DNA of 64,000 nucleotides, from contig JAKMDI010000016.1 in NCBI GenBank assembly GCA_022428005.1, positions 30,025 to 94,024 of the forward strand, in the 5' to 3' direction. Within the stretch, counting starts at the first letter, position 1, and each line of letters starts with the position of its first letter. This document shows positions 53,234 through 63,127 of the stretch, in pieces. Source of the stretch: Flavobacteriaceae bacterium (GTDB lineage: Bacteria; Bacteroidota; Bacteroidia; Flavobacteriales; Flavobacteriaceae). Position numbers and translations under genes: made by a program. The notes under the pieces were generated by a model that was not told the DNA's origin, did no database searches, and worked only from the letters and a program-made list of their open reading frames with translations.

Positions 53234-55627
53234 ATGGGTTTCAGAATCAAAAATGTAGCAGTGCTCGGATCTGGTGTAATGGGATCGGGTATTGCATGCC
53301 AATTGGCAAATGTAGGTCTTGATGTTTTGATGTTGGACATGCCCCCAAAAACTACTGGAGATCAAGCGCCGACTGACAGAAACATAGTGGCGCAAACTGC
53401 CCTCAACAATGCCATTAAATCGAAGCCAGCCCCTTTGTACAAAAAAGAGTTTGCCAGCAGAATCGCCTTAGGAAATTTTGAAGACGATTTCCATAAGATT
53501 AATCAGGCAGATTGGATCATTGAGGTGGTCGTTGAACGTTTGGACATCAAAAAGCAAATTTTCGAAAAAGTTGAAAAATACAGAAAGTCAGACGGGATCG
53601 TAACTTCTAATACTTCCAGTATACCAATATCTCGATTGGCAGAAGGCAGATCCGAAGATTTTAAAAAACATTTTTGTGGTACACATTTTTTCAATCCCCC
53701 GCGCTATCTAAGATTGTTAGAAGTAATTCCTATTGCCGAAACCAAACAGGAAGTCATTGACTTTTTTATGCATTTTGGAGAAATCAACTTGGGCAAACAA
53801 ACCGTTTTATGCAAGGATACTCCGGCTTTTATTGCCAATAGAATTGGAGTAATGTCTGGGGTAAAAGTTTTTGATCTTACACAACAATACGATCTCACCA
53901 TCGAAATGGTAGATGCACTTACAGGATCACTCATTGGAAGACCCAACACGGGTACCTATAGACTTCAGGATTTGGTGGGCCTAGACACTGGAGAAAAAGT
54001 CACACAATTTGTCGTAGAAAACGTCACCAACGACTCCTTTTTTGAAAAATTGGGAAAATCACCGGAAACAAAATTCATGTCTTTTCTTCTTGAAAATAAT
54101 TTACTTGGTAATAAAACAGGAAAAGGATTTTACGAAAAAACCAATCAGAAAGACAGCAACGGTAAAACCATTATCAATGCCCTGGATTTAAAAACACTGG
54201 AGTACAAGCCCAGTAATCGCCCAAAAACCCCCTTCCTCAAATCGGCTAAAGCCATTGAAGACCTTAAGAAAAGAATGACATTTATAATCGACCACGAAGC
54301 GCCTGAGGGTAGTTTTTTAAAGGATTATTTCGCATCGATTTTTGCCTATGCAGCCCAAAGAGTACCCGAAATTTCAGATCAGTATTATCCAGTGGATGAT
54401 GCGATGAGAGCAGGATATGTTTGGGATTATGGACCATTCGAATATTGGGATTTGGTTGGCTTTGAAAAGGGAATCAGTATGATTGAGTTCGCTGGAGAGT
54501 CCGTCCCAGATTGGGTAACGGAGATGCAAAAATTAGGAGCATATCAATTTTATAAGTACGAAAAAGGTGTAAGGAAATTCTTTGATATCAACCGCAAACA
54601 ATATGTTACGGTCCCGGGTTCCGATGCCTTTATTATTTTAGAAAGCTTTAAAGAAAATAAACCGATCATACAAAACAGTGAATGTGCCGTCCACGATATC
54701 GGAGATGGCGTACTGTGTTTAGAGTTTCAAAGTAAGAGCAACGCCATAGGAGAAGGTATTGGGAAGGCACTTGCAGAAGCAGTTGATTTGGCCGAAAGTG
54801 AAAACTGGAAAGGTATTGTTGTCGGTAACAACGCCAAACAATTCAGTGTCGGCGCCAACTTGATGAGTATAGGGATGATGGCCATGCAAAATCAATACGA
54901 TCAATTGGATCAAATGGTGGCAGACTTCCAGTCTGTAAATATGAAAATCAGGACTTCAAAAATCCCTGTAGTTGTCGCTACTCAGGGTTATGTTTTTGGA
55001 GGTGGCTGTGAGATAACCATGCACTGTGACGCAGCCGTTTGTGCTGCCGAGTCCTATATCGGTCTCGTGGAGGTTGGCGTGGGTCTGATTCCTGGTGGCG
55101 GCGGTACCAAAGAGTTTGCACTCAGGGTCGCTGACGGGTTTTATGAAGGTGATGTAAAAATACCCATGTTAATAGATCACTTTAAATCCATCGCCACAGC
55201 AGCGGTTTCTACCTCTGCATCTGAGGCCTTCGATCTACACTATTTACATGAAAACAGAGATACCATTACCTACAATGTCCACAGAAATATAGGCTTGGCC
55301 AAACAAAAAGTAATTGAATTGGCCAAAGATTACATCCCTCCAACATTCAGATCGGATATCGAGGTGCTCGGAAGGTCAGGCATGGGAACACTGTATTCGG
55401 CCATCAATGAATACCGTTTGGGAGGCTATATGTCGGAACACGATGAGTTGATCTCGCGGAAGTTGGCTTATGTTATATGTGGTGGCGATTTAACCGGCTC
55501 TCAAAAAGTGGGGGAACAATACTTATTGGATATAGAAAGAGAGGCTTTTATGAGTTTGTTGGGAGAACCCAAAACCTTGGAGAGAATTCAATATCTACTC
55601 ATGAACAACAAACCTTTAAGAAATTAA
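53234..55627 (+). CDS. fadN: 3-hydroxyacyl-CoA dehydrogenase/enoyl-CoA hydratase, FadN type
   Basis: This 797-residue bifunctional enzyme carries two steps of fatty-acid beta-oxidation. The dehydrogenase comes first (NAD-binding VAVLGSGVMGSGIACQLANVG, SNTSSIPISRLAEG, GTHFFNPPRYLRLLEVIP), and the enoyl-CoA hydratase domain follows at about 480-720 (FSVGANLMSIGMM, VFGGGCEITMHCDAAVC, GVGLIPGGGGTKEFALR). This order is opposite to E. coli FadB and typical of FadN in Bacillus and Bacteroidetes. The thiolase gene follows 5 bases after its stop. Symbol is by architecture. Confidence 0.92.
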   Translation: MGFRIKNVAVLGSGVMGSGIACQLANVGLDVLMLDMPPKTTGDQAPTDRNIVAQTALNNAIKSKPAPLYKKEFASRIALGNFEDDFHKINQADWIIEVVVERLDIKKQIFEKVEKYRKSDGIVTSNTSSIPISRLAEGRSEDFKKHFCGTHFFNPPRYLRLLEVIPIAETKQEVIDFFMHFGEINLGKQTVLCKDTPAFIANRIGVMSGVKVFDLTQQYDLTIEMVDALTGSLIGRPNTGTYRLQDLVGLDTGEKVTQFVVENVTNDSFFEKLGKSPETKFMSFLLENNLLGNKTGKGFYEKTNQKDSNGKTIINALDLKTLEYKPSNRPKTPFLKSAKAIEDLKKRMTFIIDHEAPEGSFLKDYFASIFAYAAQRVPEISDQYYPVDDAMRAGYVWDYGPFEYWDLVGFEKGISMIEFAGESVPDWVTEMQKLGAYQFYKYEKGVRKFFDINRKQYVTVPGSDAFIILESFKENKPIIQNSECAVHDIGDGVLCLEFQSKSNAIGEGIGKALAEAVDLAESENWKGIVVGNNAKQFSVGANLMSIGMMAMQNQYDQLDQMVADFQSVNMKIRTSKIPVVVATQGYVFGGGCEITMHCDAAVCAAESYIGLVEVGVGLIPGGGGTKEFALRVADGFYEGDVKIPMLIDHFKSIATAAVSTSASEAFDLHYLHENRDTITYNVHRNIGLAKQKVIELAKDYIPPTFRSDIEVLGRSGMGTLYSAINEYRLGGYMSEHDELISRKLAYVICGGDLTGSQKVGEQYLLDIEREAFMSLLGEPKTLERIQYLLMNNKPLRN

Positions 55628-55632
55628 TAAAC

Positions 55633-56802
55633 ATGGAAGCATACATTGTAAAAGGATACAGAACCGCCGTGGGAAAAGCCAAAAAAGGAGGCTTTAAAAA
55701 TTATCGCTCAGACGACATGGCCGTCGATGTAATTAAACATTTAGTTGAACAAGTACCAGCGTTGGACCCTTCCACTGTAGACGATGTCATCGTGGGATGC
55801 GCCAACCCAGAGGGAGAGCAGGGTCTTCAAGTAGGCAGGCTCATTTCTGCTCGTGCACTGGGTATTAAAGTTCCAGGAATCACCATCAACCGATATTGTG
55901 CTTCAGGTTTGGAGGCCATTGCCATGGCAGTTGCCAAAATCAAAGCAGGAATGGGGCAGGTGTTTATTGCTGGTGGAACGGAAAGTATGAGTCTTATTCC
56001 CATGACAGGATATAAGCTTTCCCCCAGCTACAAGGCCAATATGGAAAATTTAAACTATCATGTCAGCATGGGAGCGACAGCCGAGGCAGTAGCTGCGAAA
56101 TACAATATTTCACGTGAGGCTGCCGATGCCTTTTCATTGGCTTCTCATCAAAAAGCCGCAAATGCTATTGACAAGGGTTATTTTGAAGATGAAATTATTC
56201 CCATTACTGTCGAAGATATTTATGTCAAGGACGGAAAAAAAGTAAACAGTACCCATACGGTTGCTGTGGACGAAGGGGTGCGTAGAGACACCACTCTCGA
56301 GGGCTTGGCAAAGTTGAGGGCGGTCTTTAAACAAGGCGGAATCATCACTGCAGGCAATGCCTCTCAAACTTCTGATGGCGCTGCATTTACTCTGGTGATG
56401 AGTGAAGATAAAATAAAAGAGCTTGGGCTATCCCCCGAGGCCAGAATGGTTTCTTGTGCAGTAGGAGGTGTTGATCCGCTATACATGGGTATTGGCCCCT
56501 GCGAAGCAATCCCTAAGGCATTGGGTGCTGCAGGGTTGAAGTTGTCCGATATCGAACAAACCGAGCTCAACGAGGCTTTTGCGGCGCAAGCCCTTGCAGT
56601 AATTCAGCAAAGTGGATTGGATCCCGATACGGTCAACGTCAATGGGGGTGCCATAGCTATGGGTCACCCACTGGGTTGTACAGGAGCCAAGCTTACCATT
56701 CAGTTGTTAAACGAAATGAAAAGACGCGATCAAAAATATGGGATGGTCACTGCCTGTGTGGGTGGAGGTCAAGGAATTGCGGGAATTTTTGAAAAACTTT
56801 AG
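55633..56802 (+). CDS. fadA: Acetyl-CoA C-acyltransferase (3-ketoacyl-CoA thiolase)
   Basis: The thiolase cleaves 3-ketoacyl-CoA, the last step of beta-oxidation. I start at the ATG at 55633 (MEAYIVKGYRTAVGKAKKGG), giving 389 residues; the track start lies inside the previous gene and is rejected. Catalytic residues are visible: nucleophile Cys in NRYCASGLEAIAMA, His in GGAIAMGHPLGCTGA and Cys in TACVGGGQGIAGIF. It forms an operon with the FadN-type gene. The stop lies in a hairpin shared with the convergent umuD. Confidence 0.95.
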   Translation: MEAYIVKGYRTAVGKAKKGGFKNYRSDDMAVDVIKHLVEQVPALDPSTVDDVIVGCANPEGEQGLQVGRLISARALGIKVPGITINRYCASGLEAIAMAVAKIKAGMGQVFIAGGTESMSLIPMTGYKLSPSYKANMENLNYHVSMGATAEAVAAKYNISREAADAFSLASHQKAANAIDKGYFEDEIIPITVEDIYVKDGKKVNSTHTVAVDEGVRRDTTLEGLAKLRAVFKQGGIITAGNASQTSDGAAFTLVMSEDKIKELGLSPEARMVSCAVGGVDPLYMGIGPCEAIPKALGAAGLKLSDIEQTELNEAFAAQALAVIQQSGLDPDTVNVNGGAIAMGHPLGCTGAKLTIQLLNEMKRRDQKYGMVTACVGGGQGIAGIFEKL

Positions 56803-56816
56803 CCTAAAGTTTTTTT
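56792..56816. terminator. Bidirectional hairpin across the fadA and umuD stop codons
   Basis: AAAAACTTTA, loop GCC and TAAAGTTTTT form a perfect 10-bp stem that contains both stop codons and has T runs on each strand's downstream side. It is AT-rich, so efficiency is uncertain, but its position suits shared termination of two convergent genes. Confidence 0.5.
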
Positions 56817-57241
56817 ACAACATAAGTGACCACTCCCCAAATGATGAGTTCGTTTTCTTGGGTTACCTTAATGGGCTGGTATTTTGAGTTTTCTGGCATA
56901 AGATAAACACAGTCTTCCGCAACTTTTAAGCGTTTTACCGTAAATTCTCCATCGATAAAACACACGGCTATTTTATTGTCTTGTGGCTCTATGCTCCTGT
57001 CGATGACCAACAAATCACCATCATCCAGTCCTGCACCCTGCATCGACTCTCCCGAGACCCGAGCATAAAAGGTAGCCTCTTCGTTTTTGACTACTTCACG
57101 GTCAATACTAATCCTGAGTTCCTTAAAGTCGTCTGCCGGTGAAGGAAAACCTGCCGAAATACCCTCTTGGGCCAAATAGGAGGGCTTTCCTAACTCCTGA
57201 TCGGGTTGAAAAAAAACAATCTTATCTCCAGTTCCACTCAT
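56804..57241 (-). CDS. umuD: UmuD-like S24 autoprotease
   Basis: The 145-residue protein is the regulatory subunit of polymerase V. It shows the self-cleavage site SAGFPSPADD (Ala30-Gly31), nucleophile Ser66 in VSGESMQGAGL and general-base Lys103 in GEFTVKRLK. RecA-stimulated self-cleavage would give the active form. The gene overlaps umuC by ATGA but lies downstream of it, reversing the usual D-C order. Confidence 0.93.
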   Translation of the reverse strand: MSGTGDKIVFFQPDQELGKPSYLAQEGISAGFPSPADDFKELRISIDREVVKNEEATFYARVSGESMQGAGLDDGDLLVIDRSIEPQDNKIAVCFIDGEFTVKRLKVAEDCVYLMPENSKYQPIKVTQENELIIWGVVTYVVKKL

Positions 57242-58497
57242 TTTACCCTGATGATTTCATTGATCTCTGTGGTGAATCGATTGGAAAGGTGTTCCCGTTT
57301 CATTTTCCACGTTTGTTTTAAATCTTGAGTGGCCAGTTTCATACGATGCGGACCATACCGCCGATGAATTTTATCCAGCGTTTGCATCAATACAGCGTGT
57401 TTTGCTGTATCCTGTTCAAACAAGGTGATTTGTCTGGAAGAAGAAGGCGTGATGCCCAGTAATATAACTCCTGCTTTTTTGTATTCGATTCCTGGTTTAA
57501 AAATACTCCTCAACCCCATAAGTGCATACCGATTCAAAACAAAATTCGAATCTGTTGCATGGGGTAGGGTCAAAGTACAGCCATTGCGATATTGAACCGC
57601 ATCAGGGTTAAAAGGATTACTCCTCACAAAAACATGAAGGGCTGTTGCACAACTCTTTTGCTTTCTTAACTTCTCGGCCCCTAGAAGGGTGAAGGTGGTA
57701 ATGCGTTCCTCAAGACTAGTAAATATATTGAGCACATTTTTGAAACTTCGGGTGGTAGCGATCGACTTTTTTGAGGGAGTAAACCCTTCTAATTGTATGG
57801 AGGGAATGCCTTCAAGATCTCTTTTTAAACGAAGTCCCAGTATGCTCATGTGTTTTTTTACCCATTCATCGGGTAAATTAACAAAGTCCAATGCGGTTTT
57901 TATCTGCATGGCTTTAAGTCGTTTCGCGTGTTGCCTGCCCACACCCCAAACATCCTCTATAGGCGTCCATTTTAGTGCTTTCAAACGTTTTTCTGCACTG
58001 TCTATCGCGTAAACGCCCCCGGTTTTCTGGTCAAATTTCTTGGCAATTTTATTGGCAATTTTAGCCAAAGCTTTTGATGGGGCCAGCCCTACGGATACTG
58101 GAATGCCCGTCCACTGGCGTACCTGCTTTCTCATTCTAAAGCCGCTTTCGATCAGATCGAAGTGGTCAAAGCCCTCAAACTTTAAAAAGGCCTCGTCTAT
58201 ACTGTAGATCTCTACATTGGGGGTGTAGGTTTCTAAGATTTTCATCACCCGATTGCTCATGTCTCCATAGAGGGGATAGTTGGAAGAAAAAACTTTGATG
58301 TTGTGCTTTTTAAATTCATTTCGAAACTTGAAAGCCGGTGCTCCCATTGGAATCCCCAGCGCTTTTGCTTCATTACTTCTGGCAATTACACACCCGTCGT
58401 TGTTAGAAAGAATAACCACTGCTTTGTGCTCGTATTGGGGTTGGAAAACCCGTTCACAAGAGGCGTAAAAATTATTACAATCAATTAAAGCAAACAT
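57238..58497 (-). CDS. umuC: UmuC-type Y-family DNA polymerase
   Basis: The 419-residue translesion polymerase shows the catalytic motifs FALIDCNNFYASCERVF (first metal Asp), VVILSNNDGCVIARSNEAK and EIYSIDEAFLKFEGF, then the helix-hairpin-helix WGVGRQHAKRLKAM and a little-finger domain (IATTRSFKNVLNIF). It is the first gene of a umuC-umuD operon. SOS control is expected, but no operator is recognised in the 187 bases upstream; TCAAATTTTGA near the start is a weak palindrome. Confidence 0.94.
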   Translation of the reverse strand: MFALIDCNNFYASCERVFQPQYEHKAVVILSNNDGCVIARSNEAKALGIPMGAPAFKFRNEFKKHNIKVFSSNYPLYGDMSNRVMKILETYTPNVEIYSIDEAFLKFEGFDHFDLIESGFRMRKQVRQWTGIPVSVGLAPSKALAKIANKIAKKFDQKTGGVYAIDSAEKRLKALKWTPIEDVWGVGRQHAKRLKAMQIKTALDFVNLPDEWVKKHMSILGLRLKRDLEGIPSIQLEGFTPSKKSIATTRSFKNVLNIFTSLEERITTFTLLGAEKLRKQKSCATALHVFVRSNPFNPDAVQYRNGCTLTLPHATDSNFVLNRYALMGLRSIFKPGIEYKKAGVILLGITPSSSRQITLFEQDTAKHAVLMQTLDKIHRRYGPHRMKLATQDLKQTWKMKREHLSNRFTTEINEIIRVK

Positions 58498-58684
58498 CTA
58501 TAAAATCAAATTTTGAAAGGCAGATGACTGTGAAAAAAACTTGATCTTAAGGCAAAAACAACTCCGTCAGCAGCATCAGTCTGTTACAAATTTAATAAGA
58601 TTTGTGTTGTTTTTACAGACAAAATCAAACCTCTTTGAACAAAAGTTGTAATTTAGCTTTAAGGATTAGTAGTAATATAATTTA

Positions 58685-61453
58685 ATGGACAAATTTTCAT
58701 TCTTAAATTCGGCACATACTGCCTACTTTGCCGAATTATACGAGCAATACCTACAAAATCCGGACACTGTTGAACCCAGTTGGAGAGCCTTTTTCCAGGG
58801 ATTTGATTTTGGAATCGAAAATGGGGAGTGGCCCGCGGAGGTTTCTGAGGTAGCTGTCCCAGAATCGGTAAAGAAGGAATTTCAGGTCGTAAAATTGATT
58901 GAGGGATACCGAACCCGAGGCCATTTGTTTACCAAGACCAATCCTGTCCGTAACAGAAGAACATACCGTCCCAATCTCGATGTTGAAAATTTTGGATTGT
59001 CACAAGACGATCTCTCCACGATTTTCAATGCAGGATCAATAGTAGGTATTGGTCCCAGCACACTATCTGCCATCATTCAGCATTTGCAAAACACCTATTG
59101 CGATTCTGTTGGGGTGGAATACATGTACATCAGAAACTCAGAAAAAAAAGAGTGGATCAAAAATCGGCTCCACCAAAATGAAAACCACACGAATTTTAGC
59201 CCCGATCAAAAAAAGAACATCCTCAATAAATTAAATCAAGCGGTGAGCTTTGAAACTTTTTTGCACACCAAGTATGTGGGGCAAAAAAGATTTTCCCTGG
59301 AAGGAGGAGAGTCACTGATCCCCGCATTGGACGCTTTGGTTGAAGCCGCAAGCGAAAAAGGAGTCAAGGAGTTTATTATGGGAATGGCTCACCGAGGCAG
59401 ACTCAATACCCTAACCAATATTTTTGGAAAATCACCCAAAGATATTTTCAGTGAGTTTGACGGAAAAGATTACGATGATGTCGTATTCGATGGCGATGTA
59501 AAATACCATATGGGTTGGACCGCAAAAATTGATCCCAAAAACAGCGGTAAATCGATCAACATAAATTTAGCGCCAAATCCTTCACACTTAGAAGCGGTAG
59601 GTGCCGTGGTGGAAGGGATTACCCGCGCAAAAATGGAAAATAAATTTGATGGAGACCCATCAAAGGTATTGCCCATAGTGGTCCACGGTGATGCGGCCAT
59701 TGCCGGACAAGGAATTGCCTATGAAATTGTCCAAATGGCACGACTAAAAGGTTATTCTACAGGAGGAACCATACATATAGTAGTTAACAATCAAATAGGG
59801 TTTACGACCAATTACCTCGATGCAAGGTCCAGCACCTATTGTACCGATGTTGGAAAAGTAACCCTGTCTCCAGTATTGCATGTCAATGCAGATGACGCAG
59901 AGGCAGTGGTTCACGCTGTTCTCTTTGCACTCGATTATAGAATGCAATTCAATGCAGATGTTTTTATTGACCTTTTGGGGTACAGAAAATATGGCCACAA
60001 CGAAGGAGATGAGCCAAGGTTTACGCAACCCAAGCTATATAAAGCAATAGCTGCTCATAAAAACCCCAGGGATATTTATGCCGATAAATTGTTGGCCCAA
60101 GGAATTATAAGCCAAGATTATCTCAAAAAGGAAGAGGAAGAATACAAATCTAATTTGGAACAAAACCTTCAAGTTTCCAGAAGAGAGCAGACCACCATTG
60201 TCACCCCATTTATGGAAGACGAATGGCAGGGCTATAAATTAGTTGATGAAAACAAAATGCACCCCAAGGTTAAAACAGCGGTGGCACCTGAGATCCTTTC
60301 GCAGGTAGCTAAATCTATAACAAACCTTCCTCCAGACAAGAAATTCCTGAGAAAAATTGAGCGCCTGATTGCAGATCGAAACAAAATGTTTTTTGAGTCG
60401 AACCAATTGGACTGGGCCATGGGAGAACTGTTGGCTTATGGAACACTATTAAAAGAAGGCTTTGACGTCAGGCTTTCAGGGCAAGACGTTGAAAGAGGTA
60501 CTTTTTCCCATAGACACGCTGTTCTGAAATCCGAGTCTTCAGAGGAAGAAGTGATATTGTTGAATCATATTCACTCTGAAGATCAAGGAAAATTCAGGGT
60601 CTACAATTCTTTTCTGTCCGAGTATGGTGTTTTAGGATTCGATTACGGCTATGCCATGGCAAGCCCCCAAACCTTAACCATTTGGGAGGCTCAGTTTGGG
60701 GATTTTTCCAACGGTGCTCAGATCATGATAGATCAATATATCTCGGCGGCAGAGGACAAGTGGAAAACCCAAAACGGTATAGTAATGTTATTGCCCCATG
60801 GTTATGAGGGCCAAGGTGCGGAGCACTCTTCGGCCAGAATGGAACGATACCTTCAATTGTGTGCTAAGGACAATATGTTTGTTGCCAATTGTACCACTCC
60901 TGCCAACTTCTTCCATCTTTTAAGAAGACAGATGAAAGGAAATTTCAGAAAACCTTTGATTGTATTTACACCCAAGAGTCTTTTGCGACTTCCAAAAGCT
61001 ACCTCTAAAATTGAAGACTTCACCACCGGAGCTTTTCAAAGGGTGATTCCAGATGAATTGGTGCTTCCTAAGAAAGCTAAAAAATTGGTATTTTGCTCTG
61101 GGAAATTTTACTATGACCTCTTGGAGGCACGCAAGGAGAAAGAGCAAATGGATGTTGCCATCGTTAGGGTAGAACAATTATTTCCCCTACCCGTCGAGGA
61201 AATACGTGATTTAATTAGCCGCTATGCCGATGTTGACGAAGTGGTTTGGGCCCAGGAGGAACCGAGAAATATGGGAGCCTGGGGCTACTTATTACTGCAG
61301 CTCCCCGAAGCCCAGAAAATGCGGCCCGCAACAAGAAGATATTATGGATCGCCTGCGGCGGGTAGTGCAGTGAGATTTAAGAAAAGACACCAGCAGGTAA
61401 TCGACTTTGTTTTTGACCCTAGTCTGGATAATTTAAATTTGAAAAAAAAGTAA
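58685..61453 (+). CDS. sucA: 2-oxoglutarate dehydrogenase E1 component
   Basis: SucA decarboxylates 2-oxoglutarate with thiamine diphosphate in the TCA cycle. The 922-residue length is normal. The N-terminal helical start is [21 protein letters not shown], the core has [20 protein letters not shown], the ThDP-binding part [19 protein letters not shown], and the transketolase-like half [23 protein letters not shown]. It is followed by sucB after 13 bases. Confidence 0.97.
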   Translation: MDKFSFLNSAHTAYFAELYEQYLQNPDTVEPSWRAFFQGFDFGIENGEWPAEVSEVAVPESVKKEFQVVKLIEGYRTRGHLFTKTNPVRNRRTYRPNLDVENFGLSQDDLSTIFNAGSIVGIGPSTLSAIIQHLQNTYCDSVGVEYMYIRNSEKKEWIKNRLHQNENHTNFSPDQKKNILNKLNQAVSFETFLHTKYVGQKRFSLEGGESLIPALDALVEAASEKGVKEFIMGMAHRGRLNTLTNIFGKSPKDIFSEFDGKDYDDVVFDGDVKYHMGWTAKIDPKNSGKSININLAPNPSHLEAVGAVVEGITRAKMENKFDGDPSKVLPIVVHGDAAIAGQGIAYEIVQMARLKGYSTGGTIHIVVNNQIGFTTNYLDARSSTYCTDVGKVTLSPVLHVNADDAEAVVHAVLFALDYRMQFNADVFIDLLGYRKYGHNEGDEPRFTQPKLYKAIAAHKNPRDIYADKLLAQGIISQDYLKKEEEEYKSNLEQNLQVSRREQTTIVTPFMEDEWQGYKLVDENKMHPKVKTAVAPEILSQVAKSITNLPPDKKFLRKIERLIADRNKMFFESNQLDWAMGELLAYGTLLKEGFDVRLSGQDVERGTFSHRHAVLKSESSEEEVILLNHIHSEDQGKFRVYNSFLSEYGVLGFDYGYAMASPQTLTIWEAQFGDFSNGAQIMIDQYISAAEDKWKTQNGIVMLLPHGYEGQGAEHSSARMERYLQLCAKDNMFVANCTTPANFFHLLRRQMKGNFRKPLIVFTPKSLLRLPKATSKIEDFTTGAFQRVIPDELVLPKKAKKLVFCSGKFYYDLLEARKEKEQMDVAIVRVEQLFPLPVEEIRDLISRYADVDEVVWAQEEPRNMGAWGYLLLQLPEAQKMRPATRRYYGSPAAGSAVRFKKRHQQVIDFVFDPSLDNLNLKKK

Positions 61454-61466
61454 ATCGTTAGAAAAT

Positions 61467-62678
61467 ATGATTTTAGAGATGAAAGTCCCTTCACCTGGAG
61501 AGTCCATCACAGAGGTAGAAATCGCCCAGTGGCTGGTGGTGGACGGAGATTATGTCGAAAAGGATCAAGCCATTGCAGAAGTAGATTCTGACAAGGCCAC
61601 ACTGGAGTTACCAGCTGAGGTCAGTGGTACCGTTACCCTCAAAGCCGAGGAGGGAGATGCAGTGGAAGTAGGACAAGTCGTATGTTTGATTGATACCGAG
61701 GGAACTCCTGAAGCAGGCAGCAAACCCGCCGTAGCCGATACAAAAACAGCAGCTACCGCGACGGAGGTTACTCCAGTTGCAGCAGCCGATGATAACTATG
61801 CTGCAGGATCTGCCTCTCCAGCAGCAAAAAAAATCATAGCCGAAAAAGGATTGGACATCGAAACACTGATGGGAACAGGAAGAAACGGCAGAATCACCAA
61901 GGAGGATGCGGTCAATGCGGTTCCCTCGATGGGAACAGCCCCAGTGGGAAGTAAAAGAGGTGAGGAGCGAAAGAAACTCTCCATGTTGCGAAGAAAAGTC
62001 GCCGAAAGATTGGTCGCAGTAAAAAATGAAACGGCCATGCTTACCACTTTTAACGAAGCTGATATGGCGCCCATTTTTGCGTTGAGAAAAAAGTACAAAG
62101 AAAAATTCGCTGAAAAGCACGGCGTAAACCTCGGATTTATGAGTTTTTTCACCAAAGCTGTCGTCAGAGCCTTAAAGATGTACCCCGATGTCAATTCAAT
62201 GATTGATGGAGATTACAAAATCGCCTATGATTACTGCGATATAAGTGTTGCCGTGTCAGGTCCAAAAGGACTTATGGTTCCCGTTGTGAGAAGTGCAGAA
62301 CAAATGTCTTTTAAGGAGATAGAACAAGAAATAAAACGCTTGGCCATTCGGGCACGAGAGGGTCAAATTACAGTAGACGACATGACTGGAGGAACATTTA
62401 CCATTTCCAATGGAGGGGTTTTTGGATCCATGCTTTCAACACCCATCATCAATCCGCCACAGTCTGGTATTCTCGGAATGCACAATATCATTGAGCGCCC
62501 TGTTGCCATTGACGGAAAGGTGGAGATCCGTCCCATGATGTATTTGGCCTTGTCTTATGATCACCGCATTATCGATGGAAAAGAATCGGTAGGGTTTTTG
62601 GTTGCCATCAAGGAAGCCCTTGAAAGTCCTGAGGAATTTTTAATGGACAATGATCTTACAGCTGCCTTGGAACTATAA
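61467..62678 (+). CDS. sucB: Dihydrolipoyl succinyltransferase, 2-oxoglutarate dehydrogenase E2
   Basis: SucB moves the succinyl group to CoA in the same complex as SucA. The 403-residue protein has a lipoyl domain (lipoylated Lys in [14 protein letters not shown], about residue 43), an Ala/Thr-rich linker, a peripheral subunit-binding domain ([19 protein letters not shown] ... [11 protein letters not shown]) and the catalytic domain ending in [18 protein letters not shown]. It is the second gene of sucAB and overlaps the protease gene by 6 bases. Confidence 0.97.
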   Translation: MILEMKVPSPGESITEVEIAQWLVVDGDYVEKDQAIAEVDSDKATLELPAEVSGTVTLKAEEGDAVEVGQVVCLIDTEGTPEAGSKPAVADTKTAATATEVTPVAAADDNYAAGSASPAAKKIIAEKGLDIETLMGTGRNGRITKEDAVNAVPSMGTAPVGSKRGEERKKLSMLRRKVAERLVAVKNETAMLTTFNEADMAPIFALRKKYKEKFAEKHGVNLGFMSFFTKAVVRALKMYPDVNSMIDGDYKIAYDYCDISVAVSGPKGLMVPVVRSAEQMSFKEIEQEIKRLAIRAREGQITVDDMTGGTFTISNGGVFGSMLSTPIINPPQSGILGMHNIIERPVAIDGKVEIRPMMYLALSYDHRIIDGKESVGFLVAIKEALESPEEFLMDNDLTAALEL

Positions 62679-63077
62679 GGTTAGGGTTTTGTTTTTGTAA
62701 TCTATTAAGGCTCGGTTTTTTTTTAAAAAATCTGCACCCAAAATTCCGTTTATTGGGGCCGTATTTTCTCTTACCAAAGTGGCATTGATATGTTGCATAT
62801 CCAACAATACGAAAGAGTGTTTTTTTACCTTGTGGCGTCCCAAAATCAATTTGCATCGATGCCCCAACACTGCTTTCACCTTGTCTTTTCCTGCGCCAGC
62901 AGCTTCAAAAGGATCCCCTTTTTCTTTTATGTTATAGGTTTCTTTTTGATCAAGTGCAATACAACTATTGGAAGCCCCAGTATCAATCAGTAAAATGGCT
63001 TTGATGCCATTGATCCTTGCATGGCAGGTCAAATGACAGGTTTTGGTCAGCTTAAGTTTTATAATTTTTTTAAACAA
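62673..63077 (-). CDS. Retropepsin-like aspartic protease
   Basis: This small protein has the aspartic-protease motif [14 protein letters not shown] (Asp32 from the chosen start) and [19 protein letters not shown], matching the retroviral-like (clan AA) fold that works as a dimer. The track ORF of 179 residues runs into tatD; I choose a TTG at 63077 because a -7 box (TACATTTG on this strand) lies at 63092-63099 and there is no ATG in frame before the protease core. That gives 134 residues with no signal peptide. Bacterial members are poorly characterised. It is convergent with sucB and divergent from tatD. Confidence 0.72.
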   Translation of the reverse strand: MFKKIIKLKLTKTCHLTCHARINGIKAILLIDTGASNSCIALDQKETYNIKEKGDPFEAAGAGKDKVKAVLGHRCKLILGRHKVKKHSFVLLDMQHINATLVRENTAPINGILGADFLKKNRALIDYKNKTLTL

Positions 63078-63091
63078 TGTCTGGTTTTTTA

Positions 63092-63099
63092 CAAATGTA
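63092..63099 (-). promoter_or_regulatory. -7 box for the retropepsin-like gene
   Basis: TACATTTG on the minus strand matches TAnnTTTG and lies 14 bases before the TTG used as start. It supports a start inside, not upstream of, the tatD-overlapping region. Confidence 0.5.
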
Positions 63100-63127
63100 A
63101 AAAAACGAAATCTTAATTTTGTGATGC

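Noticed and set aside
53159-53395. 78-residue minus-strand ORF over the SCP2/FadN-type divergent region
   Set aside because: It is antisense to the FadN N-terminus and covers both promoters.
55477-55632. Long N-terminal extension of the thiolase overlapping the FadN-type gene
   Set aside because: It is an out-of-frame reading of the upstream gene; MEAYIVKGYRTAVGK at 55633 is the family start.
58498-58684. SOS operator upstream of umuC
   Set aside because: TCAAATTTTGA and an ACAAAT/ATTTGT repeat are palindromic but match no LexA box I know for this group.
61608-62120. 170-residue minus-strand ORF opposite sucB with many Cys and Ser
   Set aside because: Antisense reading of the lipoyl-linker region of sucB; no start signals or family motifs.
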